Below, one piece after another: positions 48,915 to 57,878 of a stretch of DNA of 64,000 nucleotides. A program made the position numbers and the translations under genes. Below the pieces are notes generated by a model. That model made no database searches. It saw only the letters and a program-made list of their open reading frames with translations, and was not told the DNA's origin. Source of the DNA: Prevotellaceae bacterium UBA2744. Its GTDB lineage: Bacteria; Bacteroidota; Bacteroidia; Bacteroidales; Bacteroidaceae. The stretch lies in assembly GCA_002353575.1 (NCBI GenBank), contig DEJQ01000024.1:70618-134617 (forward strand), given 5' to 3'. Positions within the stretch are counted from its first letter, which is position 1. Each line of letters starts with the position of its first letter.

Positions 48915-51617
48915 ATGCTTATGAAAACAACCATTTCCCTCTGTACTCGTAACAGGTTGGCGGCTCTTATTTGCGCTGTAATGTGCGGAGCTGCATCTGT
49001 ACATTCTGCAAATACTAAGACCGTTTACACGTTTGATGTATTTCGTACTATTGAACAGACCGAGGCGTCGGTGTGCAAAACAAACTCAAATGTGTTGACT
49101 AATGTTCTCAACTGTGCTGCGCAAGGTTCGCTCACGACGGCTCTCGACAAATCTGTGGTAAAACTTTATGCTGTGAACGCTGCAGGAGTATATTCTGGAA
49201 AACAAGGGCTTTCGCTTTATTTCAGAACTAATGGAATGTCCGTGGCAGCCGCAAATACAATGAAAGCTATTGCTACAACGTTTGATGGTAAGTCTGCCAT
49301 CAATCTTAACACCTACAATGATATGCTCACGAGTGGAATGAACTATCAGGTGAAGCAGGCTTTTATTAATGTGAATACGAAAGATACCGTGGAACTTCGT
49401 TTTAATGTTTCCATAGGAAATGAAACAAAGGTGTTGAGCGATATGCCGCAGTTCTATCATCGTAAAGACAGAATGGATGGGTGGTTGGCGACTCCATACG
49501 TGCAGCAGAATGATGAAGAAGGTGAGGTGAACAACTGTATTCAGGTGGCACCGGGAGACAAAATCACTTTAGGACTGCGTGTCCGCAACGAAGGCGACAA
49601 GGTCGTATTCAACGTAAAGAATGCTGCTGGAAAGACGTTGAAGTTTTTTAACAGCAACGATTTTGTACTTGAAGACGTGTCAGTTGCTGATGCCGGAGTA
49701 TATACTGTTACTTCACGCTATACTCCACAGGGCGGTTCGTTGAAAGCGCAGACTCTCTCATTCTACGTAGATGTACAGGAACATCAAGGCGAGTACTTCG
49801 ATTGGGATGCCAACGGTCCAAAATGGAGTTATGATTTTCGTGATGAATATCCTGAAGGTTTCGCTGTACCTACAAAGACTCATACGTTCAAAAAGAAAAA
49901 CGGAACTGCTGCAAATCAGGTTCATGGCGAGTGGTGGAGTGTCTATTGGGGAGACAACTTGAATTCCGCATGTGGTGATGCTGCGACAGCTCAAAAGGCA
50001 ATGGAGAATGCTGTTGCCAAATTCGATACGGACTTCGCATATATACGCAACGAGATGGGATGGCCGCCAGATATCAATGCCCGTAAGGGTTGGAAGTCGT
50101 TTGTGTATGTGTTTGGTTCAGGTCTTGCTAACGACAACACAAGCAATACTGAGCAGGGTGGTTATCAGAGTCAGACGAGCGCTGACGGTTCTACCTGGCC
50201 TTGTGTTTGGGCAAGTTACTATCCTATGAGCCGATTCCGTGATGATGCAGACAAGAAATGGAGTGATGGAGATTATCAGCGCGAGGCGATGATTCACGAG
50301 GGAATCCATGCTCTCTTTGCAGATTATCCGGGATGTAAGTCTTCTGCATGGTTCCAAGAGGCTGGTAATGTCTGGCTTCAAGGTGCTATGGGTGCACGTC
50401 GCGGACAGGGAGCACAGGTGTCTGGATGGCTTGGTGTGGGCAATCTGATTTGTCCTTTCATGCCGATTGAATGCTATTCCGGATGGTTGCAGGATGGTTC
50501 GTTTGGAGGTCCTGCTGCTGAAGGTGTAAATATGTACGGAGCAAGCGGACAGATTTGCACTTGGCGTAATTTGATAGGTGGTGTGCAGTATGGTGAGACA
50601 TTCCCGATCTTCCTCGGACTTAATGTTGGCATAGGCAGTGTGCCATGGATCTGGCGCTATTGTACCGACTATGTACTCAAAGGCATTGCACTCGGTAATA
50701 AGGCAGAAGGAGTTGAAGGAATAGGCGATGAGGGCATGCGTATGCTAATCATGCATTATCGTGCTAAACTTGCTACTATGGATTTTAAGGAGAGTTCTAA
50801 GGGTATGCGCAATCTGCTGGATGGCTCATTCGGTACTGTAGTGAAGGCTGAATGGGAACCCTGCTGGATTGATGTTGCACCTTTCACGCTTACTCCGTAT
50901 CAGACTCTCGAACTCAACGATGCTGATGGTTGGATGGCTCCTGATACTATTACCAATCCGGGCTGGAGTGGTGGTAACATTATTCCTATTCATGTTGGAA
51001 AGAACGGATGTGAGGTATTCTTCCGTCCTGAAGATGATAATATGCTCTGCCAGTTATGTTACCGCACTCGTGATGGACGCACTTTCTATAGTCAGCCGGT
51101 TCGTTGTGGTAAGATGAAGCTAACGTGGGACGATTCGAATCAGCCTGCTAATGGCGTGGCCTTCATCGTGCCTTGCAATACAGACTATATCTTCACAGGA
51201 GATGAACAACGTAAGAAGCATTGGGATTATCGTATCAAACTTGGTGAAGGTGCTATTGCTCCTGCATCGATAATGAAAAAATGGTATATGTATGAGCAGA
51301 CTCTGGTTGATGAGGACTTTGTAACAGGGGTAGAGACTCCACAGATTGCAGAAGCAGGTATTTCGTCAGAAGATGCTCAGATTCGTATTTTGTCTGGCGC
51401 ACTGCATAGCGGTCAGCAGATTCGTTTCGATCTTTCAGGAGTGAATCCTTCTGACATCATAGCCCATTTGGTAGGCGTAAGTGGAGTAGTGATAGAGGAG
51501 CAGCCTATGAGTAGTGATGGTACAATTCAGTTGCCTGCAAATGTACGTCGCGGAATGTATATTCTTGCTCTTCGTTACAACGGCAAGGTTTCTACCTTTA
51601 AGGTCTATGTAGAATAG
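48915..51617 (+). CDS. Secreted zinc-metalloprotease-like protein, unknown family
   Basis: A 900-residue secreted protein with a signal peptide (RLAALICAVMCGAASVHSA). Residues about 40-300 are beta-rich, with an Ig-like stretch (GDKITLGLRVRNEGDKVVFNVKNAAGKTL). The central part has REAMIHEGIHALFADYPGC near 458: HEGIH fits the zincin HExxH motif, and WFQEAGN 17 residues later could supply the third zinc ligand. Surrounding VYWGDN and WLQGAMGA recall the DUF6055-like group of putative peptidases, but I am not certain. The C-terminal 100 residues resemble a secretion or surface-sorting domain (RRGMYILALRYNGKVSTFKVYVE). The start may be the first Met or the third codon. It could be co-transcribed with nhaC. 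Confidence 0.65.
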   Translation: MLMKTTISLCTRNRLAALICAVMCGAASVHSANTKTVYTFDVFRTIEQTEASVCKTNSNVLTNVLNCAAQGSLTTALDKSVVKLYAVNAAGVYSGKQGLSLYFRTNGMSVAAANTMKAIATTFDGKSAINLNTYNDMLTSGMNYQVKQAFINVNTKDTVELRFNVSIGNETKVLSDMPQFYHRKDRMDGWLATPYVQQNDEEGEVNNCIQVAPGDKITLGLRVRNEGDKVVFNVKNAAGKTLKFFNSNDFVLEDVSVADAGVYTVTSRYTPQGGSLKAQTLSFYVDVQEHQGEYFDWDANGPKWSYDFRDEYPEGFAVPTKTHTFKKKNGTAANQVHGEWWSVYWGDNLNSACGDAATAQKAMENAVAKFDTDFAYIRNEMGWPPDINARKGWKSFVYVFGSGLANDNTSNTEQGGYQSQTSADGSTWPCVWASYYPMSRFRDDADKKWSDGDYQREAMIHEGIHALFADYPGCKSSAWFQEAGNVWLQGAMGARRGQGAQVSGWLGVGNLICPFMPIECYSGWLQDGSFGGPAAEGVNMYGASGQICTWRNLIGGVQYGETFPIFLGLNVGIGSVPWIWRYCTDYVLKGIALGNKAEGVEGIGDEGMRMLIMHYRAKLATMDFKESSKGMRNLLDGSFGTVVKAEWEPCWIDVAPFTLTPYQTLELNDADGWMAPDTITNPGWSGGNIIPIHVGKNGCEVFFRPEDDNMLCQLCYRTRDGRTFYSQPVRCGKMKLTWDDSNQPANGVAFIVPCNTDYIFTGDEQRKKHWDYRIKLGEGAIAPASIMKKWYMYEQTLVDEDFVTGVETPQIAEAGISSEDAQIRILSGALHSGQQIRFDLSGVNPSDIIAHLVGVSGVVIEEQPMSSDGTIQLPANVRRGMYILALRYNGKVSTFKVYVE

Positions 51618-51651
51618 ACTTACTAAGATAAGTAACGAAAAGGAGTAATAT

Positions 51652-51678
51652 GCAGGGGTGGCAATTAGCCACCCCTGC
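51652..51678. terminator. Hairpin after the metalloprotease-like gene
   Basis: gcaggggtggc and gccacccctgc form an 11-bp GC-rich stem around aatta. The T run is weak. Confidence 0.65.
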
Positions 51679-51679
51679 T

Positions 51680-51983
51680 TCATTATCGTATATGAAGAAA
51701 GTTTTTTCAGAAATCGGGAGTTTTTAGGGACTTTTTCTTTCCGACTCATATCCCTCAAGCCCTTTATTTATGGGGGATGCAGACGATCGGCGGAAGTTTT
51801 GACACTTTTTTCTCATAAACTTTCTATATATTATTTTTCTATTTATTTTTTTTAAAGAAAAAATGTAAAAAGTTACTTTGGATGGCTTTAATAGATTGTA
51901 ATACAGTGTAGTAAGTGTGTCTATGGCGGATCGAAAACACCCTGAAAACTTAATTAAAACTCTTTTAGCTTCAGATTTTACTG
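51680..51983. other. A/T-rich gap between convergent genes
   Basis: No gene or RNA is recognised here. The stretch is A/T-rich with T runs near 51830-51855. Confidence 0.6.
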
Positions 51984-52044
51984 CTCTTCGGAGGAGAATT
52001 TTTTCCTCTTCGGAGTAATTATTTTTTCTCTTCGGAGGAAAAAA
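51984..52044. repeat. Three cTTCGg hairpins at exact 22-bp spacing
   Basis: ctcttcggag begins at 51984, 52006 and 52028. Each forms ctc-TTCG-gag with the very stable UUCG tetraloop, and the third is extended by flanking T and A runs. Between them lie A/T-rich spacers (gagaatttttt and similar). Confidence 0.92.
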
Positions 52045-52045
52045 G

Positions 52046-52076
52046 AGGGGTGAGTCAACTAAAATGACTCACCCCT
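52046..52076 (-). terminator. Terminator of the repeat-domain protein gene
   Basis: aggggtgagtca and tgactcacccct form a 12-bp stem around actaaaa. In the leftward direction it is followed by a T-rich run. Confidence 0.88.
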
Positions 52077-52108
52077 TCTTCGTTATTTGTTAGTAAAGTA
52101 TTATGTCG

Positions 52109-54688
52109 TTACTTTACGAAATACTTCTTTCCGTCGCGGATGTAGAAGCCCTTAGCTGGAGCTGTTACTTCACGACCGCTGAAGTCGTAGATCTTACCAG
52201 CCTTCTTGTCTGCAGCTGCAACGCCATTGATGCCTGTCATAGTGCTTTCGGTAGCAGCTTTGATGTTGAATACGTAGATGCCCTTGTCTGACTTGATAGC
52301 TACCTTAGTAGCGTAGAGAACATCGTCTTCAAGATCGTTGCCAAGTGAGCTGAATGTGAACTTGAGGTCTGTTGGACCTGATGGAGAATCAGAAATGTTA
52401 AGACCTACAGCAAATACGATGTCTTCATCTGAACCGCCATTTTCAAGGTTTACATAGTAGCCGTCAGCATCCATTTGTGCAGATTCCATATCGAATTCGC
52501 TAGTTCCGCCGAATGCTATGAATTTGCCTGCTCTGTTCTGAACCATCCATGTTGCACCTTCGAAATCTTCTGGAGCCATTTCGAGTGCCATGAATACAGA
52601 AGCCCAGTCAACTACAGGGCTGTAGTACTGTCCGTTGTCGTCATTGTAAGTGTCTTCTGAAAGAGTGATAAGAACGTCCTGAGAACCAACAGGCTCCTGC
52701 TCTGGGCCAAGTTCGTCAACAAATTCGATGTTGCATACGATACGAACATACTGCCCCTTTTCTTCATTTACCAAGTAGAATGTGCCAGTGTATGTGTCGC
52801 CTGCTTTACGTGTGTTTGGCTTGTTGTACCATGAGATAATGCCAGGTCCGCTGTGCTGCCAATCCATACCCATTGCGTCAGCATCGCCCCAAGATGCTGG
52901 ATAAAGCTTGCCGTCAACAGACTTCATCCAGAATCCGCCTTCTGTAAGTGTCAGCTGGCTTGTGTAGATCTTGTCAGCATCTGCCTCTTCTGGGTTCTCA
53001 TAATATACATCACCAAAGAGAGTAAGTGTGTTGATGTCATCTACTCCTAATTTGTTCTTGATGTAGTCAACATCTACAGTCGTATTCTGTTCAAGAAGGT
53101 AAGCTGTTTCACTTGGAATAAGCTGAACGTTGTATTCAAGACGTCCTTCCTGAGTCCAGTCTGCCTGCTTGATTGTAGATGCTGGCAATTTGATAGAATA
53201 CTTGAAGTTTACAGTGTAGTATTTGCCTGCTGCTGGATTTGCAAGGAATACCGGGAATGTAAATTCATCACCATCCTTCAATGTGCCAGCCATCTGCAGA
53301 GAAGAAATCTGGTAAACACCGTCTGCCAATTCGTAAGCTACCATTACTCGTGCATCAGAACCCCATGCACAATAGTTTCCGGTTTCATTCAGCCATGCTC
53401 CCCAACCATCGCTAAGATCGTCAGAGAATCCTTCTCCGGCTGTTGGCAGGTGGTAGAATGTGATGTCTGATGGATCTTCGAGTCCTAAGTTGCTTGCAAC
53501 TTCAGTAATGTTTTCGATAGAAGTGCTTAATTTAAGATAATCCATAATCTTAGTTGTTGACTGTGTGATGTCAATAGTACCAACTTCTGTCCATTCGCTT
53601 GGATCTACGTTCTGAGGTTCTTCCACAGCTACCTGAACTTTGATGCGAACAGCCTTTGTGCCGTTTACGAGATAGAGGTAAGTGTAGTCATTATCCTCAA
53701 CAGATGTGAATGTGCCGGGATACTGACCTGAAACGATGGAATAAACGCCTTCTGCCAAGGCAATACTCTGAGTGTAGAAAGTACAACCGGCTGCCCATCC
53801 TTTAGGTCCATTGATTTCGAGTGGAATAGGATTTCCTGTACCTTCGTCGAAGTTTTCATAGCGTCCGAACCATGCACCGTCTGCAGCATCTTCTGGATGT
53901 GAAAGTGAATCAACTAATACATATTCGGCATCCTTTTCAGTATCATCTGCGTTGATGTTTATATAAGTTTGGGTATATGTCTGTGCAGAAGCCTTTGAGT
54001 CGAATTCTGCAGCAGTAGTGCCAAGTGCGTCATATACTCCTTCGAGGGTAGCCGAATAGGTCTTTCCTTCATAAGACTTGCCGAGAACGAAGTTCAGTGG
54101 TAGTGTGTAGTCCTTCACGATTTCAAGTTTTGAAAGATATACCTCTGTTGGCTCTGGAGCCGCATTTACATGGAGACTTACATTGAATGTGAGAGTTTTA
54201 TCTCCATTAACCAGGTAAAGTACACAGGAGAGGTCGCTGTCAGTATATATTTTGTTGAAGAAATTTGGCATCTGACCGACTTTTACATAGAATTCAGAGT
54301 CGTATGGTTCGCTTGTCTCAGTGTCAACACCTGCCGGATCATAATAAAGACCTGCAAACCAGCAAGTACCTTCATCGCCATAACCCTGAGCAACACCTGC
54401 GGCATTCATCCAGAATTCATTGGTATTGCCTGTATAAGTGTTTGACTGTCCATCAGTAGTTTTCAGATAAACAGCACTTCCGTTACTAATTAAAGTTTCT
54501 AAAGCAGCTTCGTCTGCAAGACCAAGTCCTGAAACGATTTCAGCAATAGGGAATGACTGATAACCGCTGTTGTGGTTGTTCTCCGGGTCGCTTGTGATGT
54601 TTGCATCATAGCTTTGCCCCCATGCAACTGAGCTTATGCAAGTAAATGCCAGCATAAGCAGAAATGAGTAAAACTTTCTCATAAGCAT
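52109..54688 (-). CDS. Secreted acidic repeat-domain protein
   Basis: An 859-residue secreted protein with a signal peptide (FYSFLLMLAFTCISSVAWGQ). It contains about five copies of a roughly 150-residue beta-rich domain. Each copy has an aromatic-glycine core (EFWMNAAGVAQGYGD, AWFGRYENFDEGTG, GAWLNETGNYCAWGSD, GFWMKSVDGKLYPASWGD) followed by a strand pair ending in LVNGDKTLTFNVSLHV, LVNGTKAVRIKVQVAV or LVNEEKGQYVRIVCNIEF. The repeats resemble what I remember of DUF4859, but this is not certain. The protein is strongly acidic. The C-terminus is IYDFSGREVTAP followed by FYIRDGKKYFVK, matching the tails of the secreted enzymes. A binding or surface-display role is more likely than catalysis. Confidence 0.7.
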   Translation of the reverse strand: MLMRKFYSFLLMLAFTCISSVAWGQSYDANITSDPENNHNSGYQSFPIAEIVSGLGLADEAALETLISNGSAVYLKTTDGQSNTYTGNTNEFWMNAAGVAQGYGDEGTCWFAGLYYDPAGVDTETSEPYDSEFYVKVGQMPNFFNKIYTDSDLSCVLYLVNGDKTLTFNVSLHVNAAPEPTEVYLSKLEIVKDYTLPLNFVLGKSYEGKTYSATLEGVYDALGTTAAEFDSKASAQTYTQTYININADDTEKDAEYVLVDSLSHPEDAADGAWFGRYENFDEGTGNPIPLEINGPKGWAAGCTFYTQSIALAEGVYSIVSGQYPGTFTSVEDNDYTYLYLVNGTKAVRIKVQVAVEEPQNVDPSEWTEVGTIDITQSTTKIMDYLKLSTSIENITEVASNLGLEDPSDITFYHLPTAGEGFSDDLSDGWGAWLNETGNYCAWGSDARVMVAYELADGVYQISSLQMAGTLKDGDEFTFPVFLANPAAGKYYTVNFKYSIKLPASTIKQADWTQEGRLEYNVQLIPSETAYLLEQNTTVDVDYIKNKLGVDDINTLTLFGDVYYENPEEADADKIYTSQLTLTEGGFWMKSVDGKLYPASWGDADAMGMDWQHSGPGIISWYNKPNTRKAGDTYTGTFYLVNEEKGQYVRIVCNIEFVDELGPEQEPVGSQDVLITLSEDTYNDDNGQYYSPVVDWASVFMALEMAPEDFEGATWMVQNRAGKFIAFGGTSEFDMESAQMDADGYYVNLENGGSDEDIVFAVGLNISDSPSGPTDLKFTFSSLGNDLEDDVLYATKVAIKSDKGIYVFNIKAATESTMTGINGVAAADKKAGKIYDFSGREVTAPAKGFYIRDGKKYFVK

Positions 54689-54767
54689 TTTTTGTTTTAA
54701 GAGGTTAGTAATAAATATTAATTAAGTGTTTTTGCTCGTATTAATCAGCAATGCAAATATGAAAAAA

Positions 54768-54794
54768 TAAGCAGAACAAATGATGCTCTGCTTA
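54768..54794 (-). terminator. Second terminator-like hairpin after the thioesterase gene
   Basis: taagcaga and tctgctta form an 8-bp stem. Leftward it is followed by a T run (54762-54767). Confidence 0.7.
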
Positions 54795-54819
54795 CCGATT
54801 TTTTATAAATATTTTTATA

Positions 54820-54850
54820 ATGTAGCAAAAATTGTGGATTTTTGCTACAT
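54820..54850 (-). terminator. Terminator of the aryl-acid operon
   Basis: atgtagcaaaaat and atttttgctacat form a perfect 13-bp stem around tgtgg, only 5 bp beyond the thioesterase stop. Confidence 0.8.
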
Positions 54851-54855
54851 GGAGA

Positions 54856-55269
54856 TTACATTAAGGCATCGAAGACGAAGTCTTTCTTTACTCTGTATGC
54901 CAAGCCTGTCATGCATGCAAGGAGTTCGCCGTTCTGGTTTCGCACCTGCATGTCGCAGTAGGGTAGGCGGTGGTGATCGAAGGTTTCGCGACACTCGGCT
55001 GTGATGTGGTCACCCAGCTGAGCAGACTTGAGAAACGTTACTGTATTGGAGATTCCAAGGGTCAGCGTGCCGTGACCGTTTGCAACCGCTGCAAATGCAA
55101 GGTCTGCAAGAGTGTACATCACTCCTCCCTGACATACTCCAGCACCATTCAGGTGGTGCTCTTCAACTGTCAGTTCTGCCTTTGCATAGCCTTCGCCTAC
55201 TTCAGTCAACTGAGCACCTATGCTCTGTGCAAAACGGTCGGTAGTGTTCAGCTTCTCAAGCAAGGTCAT
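54856..55269 (-). CDS. Hotdog-fold thioesterase, PaaI family
   Basis: A 137-residue cytosolic thioesterase, probably for aryl-acyl-CoA. It shows the PaaI-type sequence HHLNGAGVCQGGVMYTLADLAFAAVAN near 38-64 with the catalytic region in the first helix, and LGISNTVTFLKSAQLGDHITAECRE. Its first 14 bases overlap the end of the ACT-domain gene. Next to a phenylacetate-CoA ligase it may hydrolyse stalled or excess phenylacetyl-CoA-like thioesters, as PaaI does in other bacteria. Confidence 0.88.
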   Translation of the reverse strand: MTLLEKLNTTDRFAQSIGAQLTEVGEGYAKAELTVEEHHLNGAGVCQGGVMYTLADLAFAAVANGHGTLTLGISNTVTFLKSAQLGDHITAECRETFDHHRLPYCDMQVRNQNGELLACMTGLAYRVKKDFVFDALM

Positions 55270-55666
55270 AGGTCTTCATCTTTTTCAGCTTTATGATTTC
55301 CTGGGTCTTATCTGTATCGTTAGTACGCATGATGAGAATTCCTTTGCAGCCCACGAGGAACGAATACATATAGCTGATGTTGATGCCTGCCTCCGAGAAG
55401 TTCTGGATGGCTGTAGCTGCCTGTCCCGGAGTGTCGTCCAGTTCTATTGCAAACACATCGTTGGTAATAGAACTGATGCCGTTCTGCTTCAGCAGGTTGG
55501 ATGCTTCTGTCGGTTTGTCACAGATGATGCGGTAGATACCATATTCTACAGTGTCGCTAATGGTTGATGCTATAATCTGTATGTTTGCTTCTTTCAGTAC
55601 GTTGAGAACTTTGAGCAGTGTGCCGGATTTGTTCTCTATGAAGATAGAAATCTGTTTGATAGTCAT
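55256..55666 (-). CDS. Tandem ACT-domain protein
   Basis: A 136-residue protein made of two ACT domains: residues 1-68 (TIKQISIFIENKSGTLLKVLNVLKEANI) and 70-136 (VFAIELDDTPGQAATAIQNFSEAGINISYMYS). ACT domains bind amino acids, and stand-alone tandem forms next to PaaK/IorA genes are thought to sense aromatic amino acids. It overlaps the thioesterase gene by 14 bases. Confidence 0.88.
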   Translation of the reverse strand: MTIKQISIFIENKSGTLLKVLNVLKEANIQIIASTISDTVEYGIYRIICDKPTEASNLLKQNGISSITNDVFAIELDDTPGQAATAIQNFSEAGINISYMYSFLVGCKGILIMRTNDTDKTQEIIKLKKMKTYDLA

Positions 55667-55670
55667 GACC

Positions 55671-55705
55671 TTTAAAGTTTAGAGTTTAAAGTTTAGAGTT
55701 TAAAG
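55671..55705. repeat. 14-bp tandem repeat, tttaaagtttagag
   Basis: Two full copies and a 7-base partial copy between the PaaK and ACT genes. Confidence 0.9.
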
Positions 55706-55724
55706 TCAGTGGAAAGTTCTGAGT

Positions 55725-57041
55725 TTATTGATATACTTTTCTCTTATCTACTACACGTACAGCTTTTCCTTCGCTTACAGGCAGAGTGCCCTTGGCAACG
55801 AGTTTTACGTGTGGAGTAAGCAGAATTTCGTCTTTCAGCGCGCGCGTAACGTCTTTATTCAGACGCTGCAGCCGTGCATAGTCGTCAGTGAACATATCTT
55901 CGAGTTCCACTTCTACAGTCATGTTGTCGTTGTCTTCGTCTGTAGTCAGGGTGATGAGATAGTTGTTTGCCAATTCTGGGAACTGCATGAGTATCTTCTC
56001 AATCTGTATAGGGAAGATATTCACTCCGCGGAGCACCATCATATCATCGCTTCGTCCACGCATACGGTCGAGTCGCACGTGGTTGCGTCCGCATGGACAG
56101 CTGTGTCCTAATACACGTGTGAGGTCGCGTGTGCGATAGCGCAGAAGTGGCATGGCTTCTCGGTTGAGAGTAGTGAGTACCAGTTCGCCTATTTCTCCCT
56201 CTGGCACTGGCTCGAGTGTCTCTGGGTCAACTATCTCAACGATATAGTAGTCTTCCCAGAAGTGGAGACCATTCTGCTCCTTACATTCGAATCCTACACC
56301 AGGACCGCACATTTCACTCATGCCGAATGAGTTGTATGCCTTTACGCCCATCATGTTCTCGATTCTCTTTCGCTGTTCCTCACTGTGAGGTTCTGCTCCG
56401 ATAGCAAGCACTTTCAGTTTGGTGTCGCGACGAGGGTCAACACCCTGTTCCTGCATCACTTCATAGAGACGCGTTACATAGCTTGGTACTGCATGAATGG
56501 CTGTAGTGCCGAAGTCCTTTATGAACTTAATCTGACGCAGTGAATTTCCTGCAGCTGCAGGTACAGTGAGCATTCCCAGCTTTTCAGCTCCGTACTGGAA
56601 ACCAAGTCCGCCTGTGAACATACCATAACCGGAAGAGTTCTGGAATACGTCGTCGGGGCGCAGACCTACCATCCATAGGTTACGTGCTACCTGATTAGCC
56701 CATTCATCGAGGTCTTTCTGAGTGTGCAGAATTACGGTAGGATTTCCTGTTGTTCCAGAACTGGAATGCAGACGAACGCATTGGCGCAAAGGTACGCTGG
56801 CTATGCCAAACGGATATGTGTCGCGCAGATCCTGCTTGGTGGTGAATGGGATTTTGCGCAGGTCGTCCAAAGTCTTGATGTCTTCTGGCTTCAGTCCGCA
56901 CTCCTCAAAACGTTTTTTGTAGAATGGTGAATTCATACAGTGTTTAACTGTAGCTTGCAGACGCTGTAACTGGAGTTTCTGGATGTCCTCTCTTGAGAGC
57001 GTCTCGAATTCGGGATGCAAGTAAGGTGATTTGTCGTCCAT
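55725..57041 (-). CDS. paaK: Phenylacetate-CoA ligase, first copy
   Basis: Adenylates an aryl acetate and joins it to CoA in the cytosol. The 438-residue PaaK-type AMP-forming ligase shows the nucleotide-binding loop LHSSSGTTGNPTVI near 94 and YNSFGMSEMCGPGVGFEC near 235. TRDLTRVLGHSCPCGRNHVRLDRMRGRSDDMMVLRGVNIFP near 305-345 holds the hinge. The C-terminal domain carries the catalytic lysine region (GKAVRVVDKR). Its partner in the window is a second ligase of equal length at 60.6 kb. The 44-bp gap to the upstream methyltransferase gene suggests one transcript. Confidence 0.93.
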   Translation of the reverse strand: MDDKSPYLHPEFETLSREDIQKLQLQRLQATVKHCMNSPFYKKRFEECGLKPEDIKTLDDLRKIPFTTKQDLRDTYPFGIASVPLRQCVRLHSSSGTTGNPTVILHTQKDLDEWANQVARNLWMVGLRPDDVFQNSSGYGMFTGGLGFQYGAEKLGMLTVPAAAGNSLRQIKFIKDFGTTAIHAVPSYVTRLYEVMQEQGVDPRRDTKLKVLAIGAEPHSEEQRKRIENMMGVKAYNSFGMSEMCGPGVGFECKEQNGLHFWEDYYIVEIVDPETLEPVPEGEIGELVLTTLNREAMPLLRYRTRDLTRVLGHSCPCGRNHVRLDRMRGRSDDMMVLRGVNIFPIQIEKILMQFPELANNYLITLTTDEDNDNMTVEVELEDMFTDDYARLQRLNKDVTRALKDEILLTPHVKLVAKGTLPVSEGKAVRVVDKRKVYQ

Positions 57042-57085
57042 TGTTTTATTGTTTACGTTATTTCGTTATTTCGATATTTTGAGGT

Positions 57086-57874
57086 TTAGTTATTCCGTTG
57101 TCTGACGGCTTCGAACATCAGTATGGCTGCGCTAACTGATACGTTCAGCGAGTCGAGTTTTCCCAGCATGGGGATTCTGATATGGGCATCGGCGGCTTTA
57201 CGCCATATGTCTGTGAGTCCTTTGTCTTCTGTTCCCATCACAATAGCTGTACCTCGCTTCATGTCTTGATCGTAATAGGGTGTGGAGTCTTGCAACTGTG
57301 CCGTGAGTATCTGTATTCCTCTTTTCTTCAGAAAGTCGATACATTCATCGGTAGTGCATGCTGTGAATTGTTTTGTAAAGCATGCTCCAATGCTGCTGCG
57401 TATTATATTAGGATTGTACAGGTCGGTGAGAGGGTCACATACTATTACGGCATCTACTCCCGCTGCATCAGCACTACGTAGTATGGCTCCTATGTTTCCA
57501 GGTTTTTCTACTCCTTCAAGTACGATTATCAGCGGATTCTCTTTCAGGGTGATGTCCTTCAGACCGAATGGTTTTACACTGCATATGGCAATGATGCCTT
57601 CAGTGCTACCACGATAGGCTATCTTTTCATATACATTGCGGCTCACTTCGATGGTTGCTCCGCTTTTGCTGAGAGGGAAGGGGAGTTCGCACAATTCGGG
57701 ACAGTAGTAGAGTTCATGTATTTCAGAACCATAGTGGCTCAGAAAATGAAGAATTTCGCGTTTGCCTTCAACCACAAAGCGACCCTGAGCTCGCCTTTCC
57801 TGTGATTTCTGCTGCAAGGCAACCAGGTTTTTTATCCTCGGATTCTGCGTACTTGTTATCTGTAGCGATTCCAT
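57086..57874 (-). CDS. TrmH/SpoU-family RNA methyltransferase
   Basis: A 262-residue 2'-O-ribose methyltransferase for tRNA or rRNA. After an N-terminal substrate-binding domain (about 1-105; NPRIKNLVALQQKSQERRAQGRFVVEGKREI), the knotted SAM domain shows motif 1 LEGVEKPGNIGAILRSADAAGVDAVIV near 120, motif 2 AIVMGTEDKGL near 210, and motif 3 IPMLGKLDSLNVSVSAAILMFEAVRQ near 235. Its RNA target cannot be read from sequence. It lies between PaaK and SDR genes with no functional link to either. Confidence 0.93.
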   Translation of the reverse strand: MESLQITSTQNPRIKNLVALQQKSQERRAQGRFVVEGKREILHFLSHYGSEIHELYYCPELCELPFPLSKSGATIEVSRNVYEKIAYRGSTEGIIAICSVKPFGLKDITLKENPLIIVLEGVEKPGNIGAILRSADAAGVDAVIVCDPLTDLYNPNIIRSSIGACFTKQFTACTTDECIDFLKKRGIQILTAQLQDSTPYYDQDMKRGTAIVMGTEDKGLTDIWRKAADAHIRIPMLGKLDSLNVSVSAAILMFEAVRQRNN

Positions 57875-57878
57875 AAAG

